Notes: a model not told the origin generated them from the letters alone. Positions 44,615 to 53,768 are shown, counted from the first letter of the stretch. The stretch: DNA of 64,000 nt from Actinoallomurus sp963736325 (GCA_963736325.1 CAVTOG010000008.1:930001-994000); one strand, 5' to 3'. Program-made: numbers and translations.

Positions 44615-44932
44615 TCAGTGATCGGGCGGCGTCTCGACGTGGGTCCGGCGGGCCTTGCGCAGCATGCGGATGCGCTGCCGTTCGGTGTGACCGCCCCAGA
44701 CGCCGTACTGGACGGGGAGGCGCAGGGCGTAGAGGAGGCATTCGGCCTGCACACCGCAGCCGTGGCACACCGAGATCGCCTCATCGGTCTGGTCGCTCTT
44801 GCTGGAGAGCGGGAAGAAGAGGTCGGGGTCTTCGTCGCGGCAGGCACCGTCGTCCATCCAGGCCACCAGGCCCACGTCGGTGCGGTCGGAGAGTATGGAT
44901 CTGTGTCGTTCGGTGGCCAACGGTCTGGTCAT
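44615..44932 (-). CDS. WhiB-family iron-sulfur transcription factor
   Basis: A 105-aa regulator of the actinobacteria-specific Wbl family. Four cysteines (Cys31, Cys56, Cys59 and Cys65 in VCHGCGVQAEC) bind a [4Fe-4S] cluster, and GVWGGHTERQRI is the turn that contacts the sigma factor, followed by a basic DNA-binding tail (RKARRTHVE). Such proteins act with sigma-A in response to oxygen, nitric oxide or redox state. The spacing is canonical. No target gene can be read from the context. Confidence 0.95.
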   Translation of the reverse strand: MTRPLATERHRSILSDRTDVGLVAWMDDGACRDEDPDLFFPLSSKSDQTDEAISVCHGCGVQAECLLYALRLPVQYGVWGGHTERQRIRMLRKARRTHVETPPDH

Positions 44933-45200
44933 GTGCGCCTCACGAGTGTCGAAAGGTGAGGGGCCGCGCAGCTGGACCCGGTTGCCCGTGCCTATCGGCG
45001 GGCGAAACTTCCTACAGACTCCAACAGCTGCCGTACGACGGTCAAGCCAATCCGTGAAATACGTACGTTATAGCGATAATCGGAATGTGCTTAAATTGAT
45101 ATAACATCATTTGTGCTGTTCAAAACGGTTTTTTGGCGAAATGTGCCCAGTGGAGAAAGCGTCACGAGCGGGCCGCCGAATACGATCAAGTAAGCGGACC

Positions 45201-46208
45201 TCAGCTGCGTTCCAGTCGGGGGAAGGCGATCTCGTTGAGCAGCAGGCGGATGGCGGCGGCGACGGGGATGGCGATCAGGGCGCCGATCAGCGAGGTGATG
45301 ACGTTGCCCAGGACGAACCCGCCGACCTTCGTGAAGATGTCCTCACCGATCAGCGTCGTGCGTTCGCGGCGCGAGCGTGGCGCGAGGCGGTAGAACAGCT
45401 GCTTGATCGCCGGCATCCCGGCCAGGAAGTAGATGGCCAGGACCAGCACCACGAGCAGCGACGTCGCCGCGCTGAGGACCATCTTCCCCGCGCCCAGCAC
45501 GCCTCCGGCGAGCGAGGTGCCGCCGCCGGACAGGAAGCCCGTCAGCCGCTGCTGGAGGTGGAACTTGTCGTTGAGCTTGCCGAGGTGCGAGCTGTGGTCC
45601 TGAACCGTGTTCAGGTAGCCGGGCACCTTGTCGGCGAGCGCGGTGGCCTGGGAGACCAGCGGCGGGATCGCCGCGCTGAGGAACCCGCTGATCACGGCGA
45701 GCACCCCGACGATGACGAGGGTGACCGCCGCCCACCGGGGCACCCTGTGCTCGGTCAGCCGGGTGACGAGCGGGTCGAGGCCGGCCGCGATGAACAACGC
45801 CAGCCCGATGAGGATCAGCACCGAGCGTGCGGCGATGATCAGCTCCACGATGCCGTACGTGACCGCGACGCCGGCCGCGCCGGTCATCCCGACGAAGAAC
45901 GGCGAGCGCCGGTCCAGCGGCCGTCCCGGCCGCCCGAACCGCTCCGAGGCGATCTCGTCGTCGGACAGGTTGCCGGAACCGGCCACTTCGCCAGCGCCGG
46001 CCGTGCCGCCGGAGGCGTGCTCGCGCTCGGGGCCGGGAACTGCTCCGCCGGTCTCGTCGTGCCCGCCGTCGCCGGGCGGCGGGCCGACGGGCACGGCGCC
46101 GTCGTGGACCGTGTCCGTGCTGGTCCGGTCGCCGGGGGAGGCCGCGTCCCCGGACTCCGGGACGCCGCCGGGGGAGGGCGGCGTCGAGTGATCTGGTTCG
46201 TCGGCCAT
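45201..46208 (-). CDS. AI-2E family membrane protein with an internal deletion
   Basis: A 335-aa protein. The first 95 residues are a disordered, acidic Pro/Gly-rich tail. Then come the two N-terminal helices (VAVTYGIVELIIAARSVLIL), the soluble domain (PPLVSQATALADKVPGYL), and TKVGGFVLGNVITSLI. At this point the homologues continue for about 100 residues of membrane helices (with IPVVGS- and DYLLVP-like motifs). Here the sequence jumps directly to GALIAIPVAAAIRLLLNEIA and the C-terminal FPRLERS. The reading frame is kept. The result lacks the core of the permease and is probably inactive. ATG 46208 is preferred to the upstream TTG. Confidence 0.7.
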   Translation of the reverse strand: MADEPDHSTPPSPGGVPESGDAASPGDRTSTDTVHDGAVPVGPPPGDGGHDETGGAVPGPEREHASGGTAGAGEVAGSGNLSDDEIASERFGRPGRPLDRRSPFFVGMTGAAGVAVTYGIVELIIAARSVLILIGLALFIAAGLDPLVTRLTEHRVPRWAAVTLVIVGVLAVISGFLSAAIPPLVSQATALADKVPGYLNTVQDHSSHLGKLNDKFHLQQRLTGFLSGGGTSLAGGVLGAGKMVLSAATSLLVVLVLAIYFLAGMPAIKQLFYRLAPRSRRERTTLIGEDIFTKVGGFVLGNVITSLIGALIAIPVAAAIRLLLNEIAFPRLERS

Positions 46209-46286
46209 TCGCAACCGCCCGGGGGTGACAGAGTGTGGGACTGATATCCACTTCTCCCCGCAAGGCGGGCGGACAATCGCCCTTCG

Positions 46287-46880
46287 ATGCCCGTACTACG
46301 CCCGCAAGGGATGAATCATGGGGGTATGGCCGACCCCCCCGACACCGAGACCGAGCCGGACCTGTCCTCGTCACGCGCCGTGAAGCGCCCTGAGGCCCGT
46401 CGTACGGAAGAGATCGAAGGGACCCTCACACGGGAGCTGCGCCCGACCCGCGTCGTGCCCCGATGGGTCGGCTGGCTGGTCATCGCCGCCGGAGCGCTGA
46501 TGCTCCCGTGGGTCGCCGGGCTCAGCTTCGTCCTGCCGACGCGCCACGAGGCCGCCCACTACGACGCCTCGTGGATCGGCTTCGACCTGGCGCTGTGCGC
46601 GATGCTGCTGCGCACGGGCTGGCTCGCCCAGAAGGGCCGTGAGCACATCGAGCTCTCCGCGGCCATCACCGGGACACTGCTGCTGGTCGACGCGTGGTTC
46701 GACTCGGTGACGGCCGACAGTCGACATGAGCTGATCGTCGCCCTGGTCCTGGCCCTGGTCTGCGAGGTTCCGCTGGCGGTCCTGTTCCTCTACATCGCGG
46801 GCCGGGTGGAGTTCCGCCGCCAGCAGCGTGCCAAGACGATGGCGAGGATCCTCCGCAGATGGCGCACCCATCAACGCTGA
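46287..46880 (+). CDS. Integral membrane protein of unknown function
   Basis: A protein of up to 197 aa with four hydrophobic helices: WVGWLVIAAGALMLPWVAGL, IGFDLALCAMLLRTGWLA, AAITGTLLLVDAWFDSV and LIVALVLALVCEVPLAVLF. The charged N-terminal 50 residues and the basic C-terminal tail (RQQRAKTMARILRRWR) are cytoplasmic. ATGs at 46287, 46311 and 46326 are all possible and no ribosome site decides between them. It is divergent from the AI-2E-type gene. Similar four-helix proteins occur widely in actinomycetes without assigned function. Confidence 0.65.
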   Translation: MPVLRPQGMNHGGMADPPDTETEPDLSSSRAVKRPEARRTEEIEGTLTRELRPTRVVPRWVGWLVIAAGALMLPWVAGLSFVLPTRHEAAHYDASWIGFDLALCAMLLRTGWLAQKGREHIELSAAITGTLLLVDAWFDSVTADSRHELIVALVLALVCEVPLAVLFLYIAGRVEFRRQQRAKTMARILRRWRTHQR

Positions 46881-46988
46881 TCCGTCGTGGTTCGGCGCCG
46901 CACGACGCGTGTCGGGCGCGGCTCCCGTGTGATGATTCACCGCGCGGTCACGGAACGCGAGGGCTGACCACTGTCGGCGGCCGGGCCG

Positions 46989-47396
46989 CTACCGCCCGGA
47001 TGTTCGGATCGTGACCGGCGGCGACGACTCGCGCAGGGCCGTGTGCGCCGCCGTGAGGCTCGTGGCCACCAGGACACGGCGCGGCAGGCCGGTGAGCGCG
47101 GCGATCCGGCGCACCGGGCCGCTCGGTGGCAGGACGATGCAGATCCGTGTGTGGAGACCGGCGGCGCGGTGGTCGGCGCGGACGATGGCGTGCATGCCGG
47201 CGCAGTCGCAGAACAGTGTTCCCGTCAAGTCCAGGATCAGCGGGCCTGCGCCGTTGTTGAGCAGGCGCAGCAGCCGGTCACGGATGACGGGCGCGTTGCA
47301 CACGTCCACTTCGGGCGGGAAGGTCACGATGGTACGGCCGGAGACCTCTGCGACGGGTATCGGGAAATCGGCCATCGGATGCATGTGGGCCACCAC
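46989..47396 (-). CDS. STAS-domain protein (anti-sigma-factor antagonist-like)
   Basis: A protein of about 135 aa with a single STAS domain: TIVTFPPEVDVCNAPVIRDR, then LILDLTGTLFCDCAGMHAIV, then RICIVLPPSGPVRRIAAL. In SpoIIAA-type antagonists the segment after the second strand holds a phosphorylatable Ser (D-S-S/A-G); here it is D-C-A-G. Regulation by phosphorylation at that position is therefore unlikely, although Cys is not rare in actinobacterial members. It is divergent to a SpoIIE phosphatase gene that is a natural partner. Exact start (GTG 47396 or ATG codons downstream) is unclear. Confidence 0.8.
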   Translation of the reverse strand: MVAHMHPMADFPIPVAEVSGRTIVTFPPEVDVCNAPVIRDRLLRLLNNGAGPLILDLTGTLFCDCAGMHAIVRADHRAAGLHTRICIVLPPSGPVRRIAALTGLPRRVLVATSLTAAHTALRESSPPVTIRTSGR

Positions 47397-47635
47397 CTGA
47401 ACGGTCGACGGTGAGAGACCGCGGTGCCGGGGCGTACGCCCACGGCGAAGGCATAGAGCCGCAACTCCGCTCAGCGTGCAACAGCTGCCATAGGGCAGTC
47501 AAGCGCTACAAAGCCGCATTTGAGGCTGATCGTTGTTGTATGGCAACTATCGACGGTATTATGCCGGTCCGACTGCCCGGCGGATGGTCCGCCCCGCGAT
47601 GTGAGCGCACCTCGCCATGAAAGGCCCGATGTCCT

Positions 47636-48847
47636 GTGAGCACCGCCGGTGGACTCCGCTCACGCGCCTTGATCACGGGGCGCTTCGCCCCTGAGATCCT
47701 GCTGATCGAGGACGATCCCGGAGACGCCTTCCTCGTCCAGGAGCTCCTCGACGAGGGCGACCTCGAGGTACAGGTCTCGGTGGCGCGCACGTTCGCTGAC
47801 GCGCGACGCCTCCTCACGACCGAGGAGTCCGGCGCGCACTGCGTCCTCGTCGACCTGTCCCTGCCGGACGCCGACGGGCTCGACATGCTGCGCGAGGTGC
47901 TCACGCTCGCGCCGCGCGCGGCCGTCCTCGTGCTGACCGGCCTGAACGACGCACACGTCGGCGTCTCCGCCGTCGCCGCCGGCGCGCAGGACTACCTGGT
48001 GAAACAGGAGGTCACGGCCCCGCTGCTGGCCCGCGCCATCAGGTACGCCATCGAGCGCAAGCGCGCCGACCGGTCCGAGCGCGATCTGGCCCAGGCCCAG
48101 ATCCTGGGCACCGAGAACGCCCGGATCGCCCGCGGACTGCTGCCCGTCCCGGTGCTCGCCGATCCGGAGCTGCGCCACGACACCCACTACCGGCCGGGGC
48201 GGCGGCGCGCGCTGCTCGGCGGCGACTTCTACGACACGGTGCAGAGCGCCGACGGTGCGGTGCACATCGTGATCGGCGACGTGAGCGGTCACGGTCCCGA
48301 CGAGGCCTCGCTCGGCGTACGCCTGCGCATGGCGTGGCGCACGCTCGTGCTGGCCGGGCACACCGGAGCGCCGCTGCTCGCCACCCTCGACCGTGTCCTG
48401 GCGCTCGAACGCTGGTCCGAGGAGATCTTCACGACGCTGTGCATGATCACGATCGATCCGTCCCATCGGCACGCCACGATGTATCGTGCCGGGCACCCGC
48501 TTCCGCTGCTGCTCACCGGAGCCGACGTGGAAGCGTTGCCCGAAGAACCGAGCGGGCCGGCTCTCGGGCTCATCCCCGGTGCCGACTGGCCGCCGGCCTT
48601 AGTGGAACTCGGAGACTCGTGGGGGCTGATGCTGTACACCGATGGCCTGATCGAGGGCTCCGTGGGGGAAGGTTCCGAACGCCTGCAGACCGAGGGTCTC
48701 GTGCGGATCGCCCGTGAGAGCATCGGCCGCGGTGAGTCGGGTACCTCACTCATCGAAGCGCTGGTCACCGAGGTCGAGGGCCTCAACGGCGGAGTGCTGA
48801 CCGACGACCTCGCCATCCTGCTGGTCGCCGGCGGAGGGGGCCGATGA
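47636..48847 (+). CDS. Response-regulator/SpoIIE-type PP2C phosphatase
   Basis: A 403-aa two-domain signalling protein. Residues 19-140 are a receiver domain: acidic pocket IEDDPGD, phosphoacceptor Asp73 in CVLVDLSLPDADGL, and the conserved Lys in AQDYLVKQEV. A coiled linker (RSERDLAQAQILGTENARIA) leads to a PP2C/SpoIIE domain (165-400) with metal-binding Asp residues in LLGGDFYDTV, IVIGDVSGHGPDEAS and LTDDLAILLV. Phosphorylation of the receiver should control dephosphorylation of an STAS protein. The GTG start follows AAGG. It overlaps the next gene by four bases (ATGA). Confidence 0.9.
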   Translation: MSTAGGLRSRALITGRFAPEILLIEDDPGDAFLVQELLDEGDLEVQVSVARTFADARRLLTTEESGAHCVLVDLSLPDADGLDMLREVLTLAPRAAVLVLTGLNDAHVGVSAVAAGAQDYLVKQEVTAPLLARAIRYAIERKRADRSERDLAQAQILGTENARIARGLLPVPVLADPELRHDTHYRPGRRRALLGGDFYDTVQSADGAVHIVIGDVSGHGPDEASLGVRLRMAWRTLVLAGHTGAPLLATLDRVLALERWSEEIFTTLCMITIDPSHRHATMYRAGHPLPLLLTGADVEALPEEPSGPALGLIPGADWPPALVELGDSWGLMLYTDGLIEGSVGEGSERLQTEGLVRIARESIGRGESGTSLIEALVTEVEGLNGGVLTDDLAILLVAGGGGR

Positions 48848-50481
48848 CGGCCGGTGAGGTCGCCGCCGACGCACCCGAGGCCACGGCCGAAGAGGAGCAC
48901 ACGGCCGATGCGCCGGGCCCGCCGATCCTGGCGCCGCGCATGCCCTCGGAGGAGAAGAGCTGGCTCGGCCGCGTACGCCTGGGCCGATGGTTCGGCGTGA
49001 GCGGTCTGCTCCTCGCCGTACTGATGGGAGCGGCCCTCGCCCAGTCCGGCTACGCTATCGACCGGCAGAACACCGTCCGCGACATGATCATCGACAGGGC
49101 GGTTCCGGCGGCGCTCCTGCAGCCACGGCTGAGCGGCTCGATCGGGCTGCAGGACGACGCGATCCGGCGGTACGCCGCGACACGGTCGCCCGCGGACCTG
49201 GCGAACTACCGGAAGCTGGTCGCCGACCAGGCACGTACCTCGGCCCGCATGAGGCGGCTGCTCGACGGTGTGAGCGAGGGCGGACGCGCGCGCGCCGACG
49301 TCGCCGCCCTCGATGCGGCGGCCGCGGCCTGGCGTACCCGCTACGCCGAGCCACTGGCGGTGTCGGTGGGCCAGGGCTCCAAGCAGTCGACGCCGCCGTA
49401 CACCGAGCAGCCCTTCGGGCAGATCCGCACCACCAACGCGACGCTTCAGCGGGACCTCGCGGCGACCTACAGCCGGCTCGCGAGCAGGCTGCGGGCGCGG
49501 ACGATCGACCTCTACTGGTCGCTCGGGCTGGCGGCGATGGCCACCGTGCTGTCGGCGATCGGGCTCGCGTGGATGCTGCGGCGCGTCGTGCTCCGCCCCC
49601 TGTCCTCGCTGGCCGTCAACGTGCGCGCCGTCGCGCAGGGCGACCTCGCACACCCGCTCGAGATCCGGGGGTCGCCGGAGTTCGTCGACCTGGCGACCAT
49701 CGTCGACGCGATGCGCCACCGGATCATGGAGGAGTGGCGCTTCACCTTCGAGGCCCGCGGCCTCCTCGACGAACAGGCCACCGAGCTGCGCCGCTCCAAC
49801 GCCGAGCTGGAGCAGTTCGCCTACGTCGCCAGCCACGACCTGCAGGAGCCGCTGCGCAAGGTCGCCAGCTTCTGCCAGATGCTCGAACGCAAGTACAGCG
49901 ACCGGCTCGACGACCGAGGCCGCCAGTACATCGACTTCGCCGTCGACGGAGCCAAGCGCATGCAGGTGCTCATCAACGACCTGCTGTCCTTCTCCCGCGT
50001 AGGCCGCCTGGACCGCACCGAAGAGTCGGTCAGCATGCGGGCGGTCCTCGACCGCGCGCTGTTCAGCCTCGCCCAGCTGCGCGAGGACACCGGCGCCGAG
50101 GTGACCGCCGACGAACTGCCCGAGGTCCGCGGCGACCAGACGCAGCTTACCCAGCTCCTGCAGAACCTCATCGGCAACTCGCTCAAGTTCCACGGCGACG
50201 AGCCGCCACGCGTGCACATCGCCGCCCGCCGCGACGGCGACGTGTGGGAGTTCTCCTGCTCCGACAACGGAATCGGGATCGAGGCGAAGTACTCCGATCG
50301 GATCTTCCTCATCTTCCAGCGCCTCCACCCGCAGGACGTCTACACGGGCACGGGAATCGGCCTGGCGATGTGCAAGAAGATCGTCGAACACCACAGGGGC
50401 CGAATCTGGCTGGAGCCCGCCCCCGACAGACCGGGCACGACCATTCGCTGGACCCTTCCCGCAGGAGACGCCGATGACTGA
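48844..50481 (+). CDS. Membrane sensor histidine kinase
   Basis: A 545-aa kinase. A disordered N-terminus (1-48), transmembrane helix 1 (51-70), an extracellular helical sensor of about 150 residues (ASGRSTADL-like CHASE3-type bundle), transmembrane helix 2 (about 222-243), a HAMP region and a HisKA domain with phospho-acceptor His331 in YVASHDLQEPLRKV. The ATP-binding domain shows the N-box NLIGNSLKFHG, the G1 box CSDNGIGIE and the G2 box GTGIGLAMCKKI. The segment EEWRFTFEARGLLDEQATEL links to the kinase. It overlaps both neighbours and forms a phosphorelay with them. Confidence 0.9.
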   Translation: MTAGEVAADAPEATAEEEHTADAPGPPILAPRMPSEEKSWLGRVRLGRWFGVSGLLLAVLMGAALAQSGYAIDRQNTVRDMIIDRAVPAALLQPRLSGSIGLQDDAIRRYAATRSPADLANYRKLVADQARTSARMRRLLDGVSEGGRARADVAALDAAAAAWRTRYAEPLAVSVGQGSKQSTPPYTEQPFGQIRTTNATLQRDLAATYSRLASRLRARTIDLYWSLGLAAMATVLSAIGLAWMLRRVVLRPLSSLAVNVRAVAQGDLAHPLEIRGSPEFVDLATIVDAMRHRIMEEWRFTFEARGLLDEQATELRRSNAELEQFAYVASHDLQEPLRKVASFCQMLERKYSDRLDDRGRQYIDFAVDGAKRMQVLINDLLSFSRVGRLDRTEESVSMRAVLDRALFSLAQLREDTGAEVTADELPEVRGDQTQLTQLLQNLIGNSLKFHGDEPPRVHIAARRDGDVWEFSCSDNGIGIEAKYSDRIFLIFQRLHPQDVYTGTGIGLAMCKKIVEHHRGRIWLEPAPDRPGTTIRWTLPAGDADD

Positions 50482-50911
50482 CTACACGCCCTCGATCGAC
50501 GTGCTCCTCGTGGAGGACGACCCGGGCGATGTCCTCCTGACCAAGGAGGCGTTCGCCGACAACAAGGTCCACAACAACCTTCACGTCGTCAACGACGGCG
50601 AGGAGGCCGTCGCCTACCTGCGCCGCGAGGCACCGTACACCGACGTACGCCGCCCCGACCTGATCCTCCTCGACCTCAACCTGCCCCGCAAAGACGGCCG
50701 CGAGGTCCTGCGGGAGATCAAGGCCGACCCGGACCTGCGCACGATCCCGGTCGTGGTGCTGACCACGTCCGAGGCCGACGAGGACATCCTCCAGACCTAC
50801 GACCTCCACGCCAACGCGTACGTCACCAAGCCGGTGGACTTCGACCAGTTCATAAAGATCGTCCGCCAGATCGACGAGTTCTTCGTCACCGTCGTCAAAC
50901 TGCCCCGTTAG
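50474..50911 (+). CDS. Single-domain response regulator (Rcp1-like)
   Basis: A 145-aa receiver domain without an output domain. Acidic pocket LLVEDDPGD, phosphoacceptor Asp67 in LILLDLNLPRKDG, switch Thr in VVVLTTSEADED and the Lys in YVTKPVDFDQF are all present. It overlaps the histidine kinase gene by eight bases. Such regulators shuttle phosphate between the kinase and a second protein, here plausibly the SpoIIE-linked receiver two genes upstream. Confidence 0.9.
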   Translation: MTDYTPSIDVLLVEDDPGDVLLTKEAFADNKVHNNLHVVNDGEEAVAYLRREAPYTDVRRPDLILLDLNLPRKDGREVLREIKADPDLRTIPVVVLTTSEADEDILQTYDLHANAYVTKPVDFDQFIKIVRQIDEFFVTVVKLPR

Positions 50912-51091
50912 GGCGTGTCCGTGCCGTTCGCGGGCGGCTCGGAGTCTGATCCCGGCCACCCCGGCAGCGGGGGGTCGACACGGGCTGATCGGCGGACATA
51001 GCGTCAGGTTCGTACCGGTGATCGTGGAATGATCACCTTTAGGCTCTTCTGGTCGGGTAGGCAACTCATAACCCCTCCGGAAAGGAGCACC

Positions 51092-52594
51092 GTGGCGCGC
51101 CATATCGAGCTTGAGCGCAAGTACGACGCCGAGCCCGGCCTCGCCATCCCCGATCTGCGGGACGTTCGGGGGTTCGCGGGCGTCGGTGCCCCCACGTCGC
51201 ACACCCTCCGCGCCGTCTACTACGACACCGAGGACCTGAGCCTGGCCGCGCGCGGCATCTCCCTCCGCCGCCGCCGAGGAGGCGGCGACGAGGGCTGGCA
51301 TCTGAAGGTCCCGGTGGCCGAGAACACCAAGCAGGAGGTCAGGCTCCCCCTGGAGACCCCCGAGGTTCCGGCGGAGCTGGCGGCGCTGGTCGCCGTTCAC
51401 GTACGGGGCCGGGCGCTGGTCCCGGTCGCCGAGCTGGACACCCGGCGCACCGAGTACGGGCTCCTCGCCGAGGACGGCACGGTCCTCGCGGAACTGGCCG
51501 ACGACACGGTGAGCGCGCGGCGCATCAGCCGTGACGGCGCCGCGGTGAGCCTGCTGGGGTGGCGGGAGATCGAGGTCGAGATCGTCGACGGCTCGCCCGA
51601 GCTGCTCGACCTCGTCGGTACGCGCCTGCGCGCCGCGGGCGTACGCGAGGCGTCGTCCGGTTCCAAGCTCGCGCGGGCGCTGGAGGTGGACCCGGCCCCG
51701 GTCATGCGGCCGTCGGCGACGAAGACCGCGGGGGACGTCCTGCTGACGTACCTCGGAGAGCACGTCGAGCAGCTGCTGGCCTGCGACCCGCAGGTCCGCG
51801 TGGCCGACCACGACGACGACACGGTGCACAAGATGCGGGTGGCGGCGCGCCGGATCCGCAGCGTCCTGCGTACACATCGCGGGATCGTCACGGCGGACCC
51901 GGCGTGGCTGGACGCCGAGCTGAAGTGGCTGATCGGCGCGCTCGGCGAGGTACGGGACCTGGAAGTCCAGAACGCCCGGTTCCGCGCAGGGCTGGAAAGG
52001 CTGCGCGGCGCGTCCGACGACCCGGCATGGCTGGCGGAGATGGTCGCCAGGGAACGCCAGGCCCGCGAGCGGCTCAGAGAAACGCTCCTGACACAGCGTT
52101 ACTTCGACCTCCTGAACGCTCTGGACGCCTTCCTCGCCACACCGCCCCTGAACGCCAGGGCCGCCCGCAAGGCGGCGAAGGAGACGCCGAAGCTGGTCGC
52201 CAGGGCGTGGCGGAAGATGGTGCGGCGCCAGGCCCTGGCCGCGGACCTGCCGCTGGGGGAGGAGCACGACACCGCGCTTCACCAGACCCGCAAGGCCGCC
52301 AAGCGAGCCCGGTACACCGCCGAGGCCGCCGGCGCGGCCCTCGGCAAGCCGGCCCGGCGGCTCGCCCGCCGCGCCGCACGCCTTCAGGGAGTCCTCGGCG
52401 ACCAGCACGACGCCGTCGTCGCGGTGGGCCTCCTCACCGAGGTCGCCGGGCGGCCGGACACGCCCGCCGGAGACGCCTTCGTCCTCGGCCGTCTCGTCGA
52501 GGTGGAGCGCGCCGCGAGCGTACGGGAGCTGGAGCGGCTCCCGGCCGCGGCGAAGAAGGCAACGAAGCCGAAAGTGCCGCGTGACCTGCGGTAA
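51092..52594 (+). CDS. CYTH and CHAD domain protein
   Basis: A 500-aa protein starting with GTG (AAAGGAG six bases upstream). The N-terminal CYTH domain (1-205) begins with the diagnostic E-x-E-x-K motif in HIELERKYD and has the basic triphosphate-binding residues GISLRRRRGG and GWHLKVP. The CHAD domain (about 210-495) is helical and rich in His, Arg and Lys: VHKMRVAARRIRSVLRTHRG and LHQTRKAAKRARYTAE. CYTH enzymes hydrolyse triphosphates (thiamine triphosphate or inorganic tripolyphosphate), and CHAD binds polyphosphate. A polyphosphate-associated triphosphatase is the likely role. It stands alone. Confidence 0.9.
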   Translation: MARHIELERKYDAEPGLAIPDLRDVRGFAGVGAPTSHTLRAVYYDTEDLSLAARGISLRRRRGGGDEGWHLKVPVAENTKQEVRLPLETPEVPAELAALVAVHVRGRALVPVAELDTRRTEYGLLAEDGTVLAELADDTVSARRISRDGAAVSLLGWREIEVEIVDGSPELLDLVGTRLRAAGVREASSGSKLARALEVDPAPVMRPSATKTAGDVLLTYLGEHVEQLLACDPQVRVADHDDDTVHKMRVAARRIRSVLRTHRGIVTADPAWLDAELKWLIGALGEVRDLEVQNARFRAGLERLRGASDDPAWLAEMVARERQARERLRETLLTQRYFDLLNALDAFLATPPLNARAARKAAKETPKLVARAWRKMVRRQALAADLPLGEEHDTALHQTRKAAKRARYTAEAAGAALGKPARRLARRAARLQGVLGDQHDAVVAVGLLTEVAGRPDTPAGDAFVLGRLVEVERAASVRELERLPAAAKKATKPKVPRDLR

Positions 52595-52682
52595 AAGGAA
52601 TCTTTCCCGCAGGTTGAACGTGGTCACCGTTCCGCATACATCTCCCGGCCAGGGGTATACGCCGACCAGGAGGTAGAGGCAA

Positions 52683-52853
52683 ATGGTCCCTCTCGTATTG
52701 GTCCTTCTGCTCGTGCTCATCCTGTTCGGGGCGGGCTTCGCACTCAAGGCGCTGTGGTGGATCGCCATCATCGCGCTCGTCGTCTGGATCCTGGGGTTCA
52801 TCTTCCGCGGCGCGGGCGCGTCAGGCGCTCGCGGACGCTGGTACCGCTGGTGA
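52683..52853 (+). CDS. Small hydrophobic membrane protein
   Basis: A 56-aa frame with an ATG preceded by AGGAGGTAGAGGC. Two hydrophobic helices (PLVLVLLLVLILFGAGFAL and WWIAIIALVVWILGFIF) are followed by a short basic, Trp-rich tail ending RGRWYRW. Small proteins of this type (DUF5670/hydrophobic-protein-like) are common in actinobacteria and often stress induced. Role unknown. A hairpin terminator lies right behind. Confidence 0.75.
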   Translation: MVPLVLVLLLVLILFGAGFALKALWWIAIIALVVWILGFIFRGAGASGARGRWYRW

Positions 52854-52871
52854 CCTGACCGTCACCCGAAA

Positions 52872-52897
52872 GGCCCGCCACGGCTTCGTGGCGGGCC
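52872..52897 (+). terminator. Rho-independent-like terminator
   Basis: A perfect 11-bp stem (GGCCCGCCACG and its complement) with a GCTT loop follows the small membrane protein gene by 18 bases; the downstream strand reads GTCTCCTTTCC, a weak T-rich tail. Confidence 0.75.
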
Positions 52898-53047
52898 GTC
52901 TCCTTTCCAGGGCTCGGAGCCGGTGCGGATCCACACCCCGCTCGCCCGCCACATCGCCCGCCGGTCCACGCGGGGCGATGAACCCGTCGAGGACATCGCT
53001 GTTCGCGGGTAGGGCCCGAGGTACGACGACCACGACGAGGAGGCGTC

Positions 53048-53377
53048 ATGCCACGGGAACAGTGGAGCGACAAGCGGGAACGGCAGTACGAGCACATCAA
53101 GGATTCCGCGAAGAAGCGCGGCGCGGGCGAGTCGCGGGCCGAAGAGATCGCGGCGCGTACGGTCAACAAGGACCGCGCCCGTTCCGGCGAGGCGAAGCAG
53201 GCGAGCAGGACCTCGACGCGGGACATGTCGCCGGAAGAGCGTGGCGGCAGGCGTTCGGGTCGTCCGGGGCCGCGTGGGCGGACCAAGGAGCAGTTGTACG
53301 CCGAGGCCAAGCGCCGCGGGGTCAAGGGGCGTTCCCGGATGACCAAGAAGGAGCTCCTGGACGCCCTCGGTCGCTGA
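53048..53377 (+). CDS. Basic protein with a Rho-N/SAP-like C-terminus
   Basis: A 109-aa very basic protein. The N-terminus REQWSDKRERQYEHIKDSAK and the segment SRAEEIAARTVNKDRARSGE match the family annotated as plasmid stabilisation protein in actinomycetes. The last 40 residues, RTKEQLYAEAKRRGVKGRSR then MTKKELLDALGR, form a Rho-N/SAP-like helix-extended-loop-helix nucleic-acid binding fold. A DNA- or RNA-binding role under stress is plausible. The ATG follows GAGGAGGCGTC. Confidence 0.75.
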   Translation: MPREQWSDKRERQYEHIKDSAKKRGAGESRAEEIAARTVNKDRARSGEAKQASRTSTRDMSPEERGGRRSGRPGPRGRTKEQLYAEAKRRGVKGRSRMTKKELLDALGR

Positions 53378-53768
53378 GGGGCAGCGAAGTCTGTTCCGTC
53401 GCCGGCGTGACAGGTGACCAGGAGCGCGCCGGCGAGGACCGCCGCGGATCCGCCGAGCACGGTGGCCGACGCGCTGAGGCCTGTGAACGGTGAAAAGTAA
53501 AATCTTGGCCTAGAGTGGTAATTCACTCACTCCTCAGGCTATTTCGACTTTACCCACTTCGCGGCAGGCCGCACCTTGTGCAGTCGACCATCGCGCCTTC
53601 CTGGCTTGCGCAAATTTTTACCACGATGGCTGGGACGGCGAACTGCTATGCATGGTCTATGGGTTGTAGGGCTGGGGATGGTTGCCATCACAATCGCCCA
53701 TCAAGGGCAAGTCGCACGAGCCCGGGTAGGATCTGGACGGCGAGCCGATCCCGGCGAGCCTGATCTAC
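53378..53768. other. Intergenic region ahead of a truncated gene
   Basis: No intact gene is seen in these 391 bases. The right end still encodes, in frame with the following gene, DLDGEPIPASLIY after a TAG at about 53727, the lost N-terminal part of that gene. Base composition in the middle is lower in GC than elsewhere, and the reading frames there have no recognisable product. No transposase motif was recognised. Confidence 0.45.

Noticed and set aside
52798..53526. A minus-strand 242-codon frame with a hydrophobic start (LSASATVLGGSAAVLAGALL)
   Set aside because: Most of it is antisense to the better supported basic protein at 53048-53377 and the terminator; only the first 35 residues look membrane-like, possibly a small gene fragment at most.
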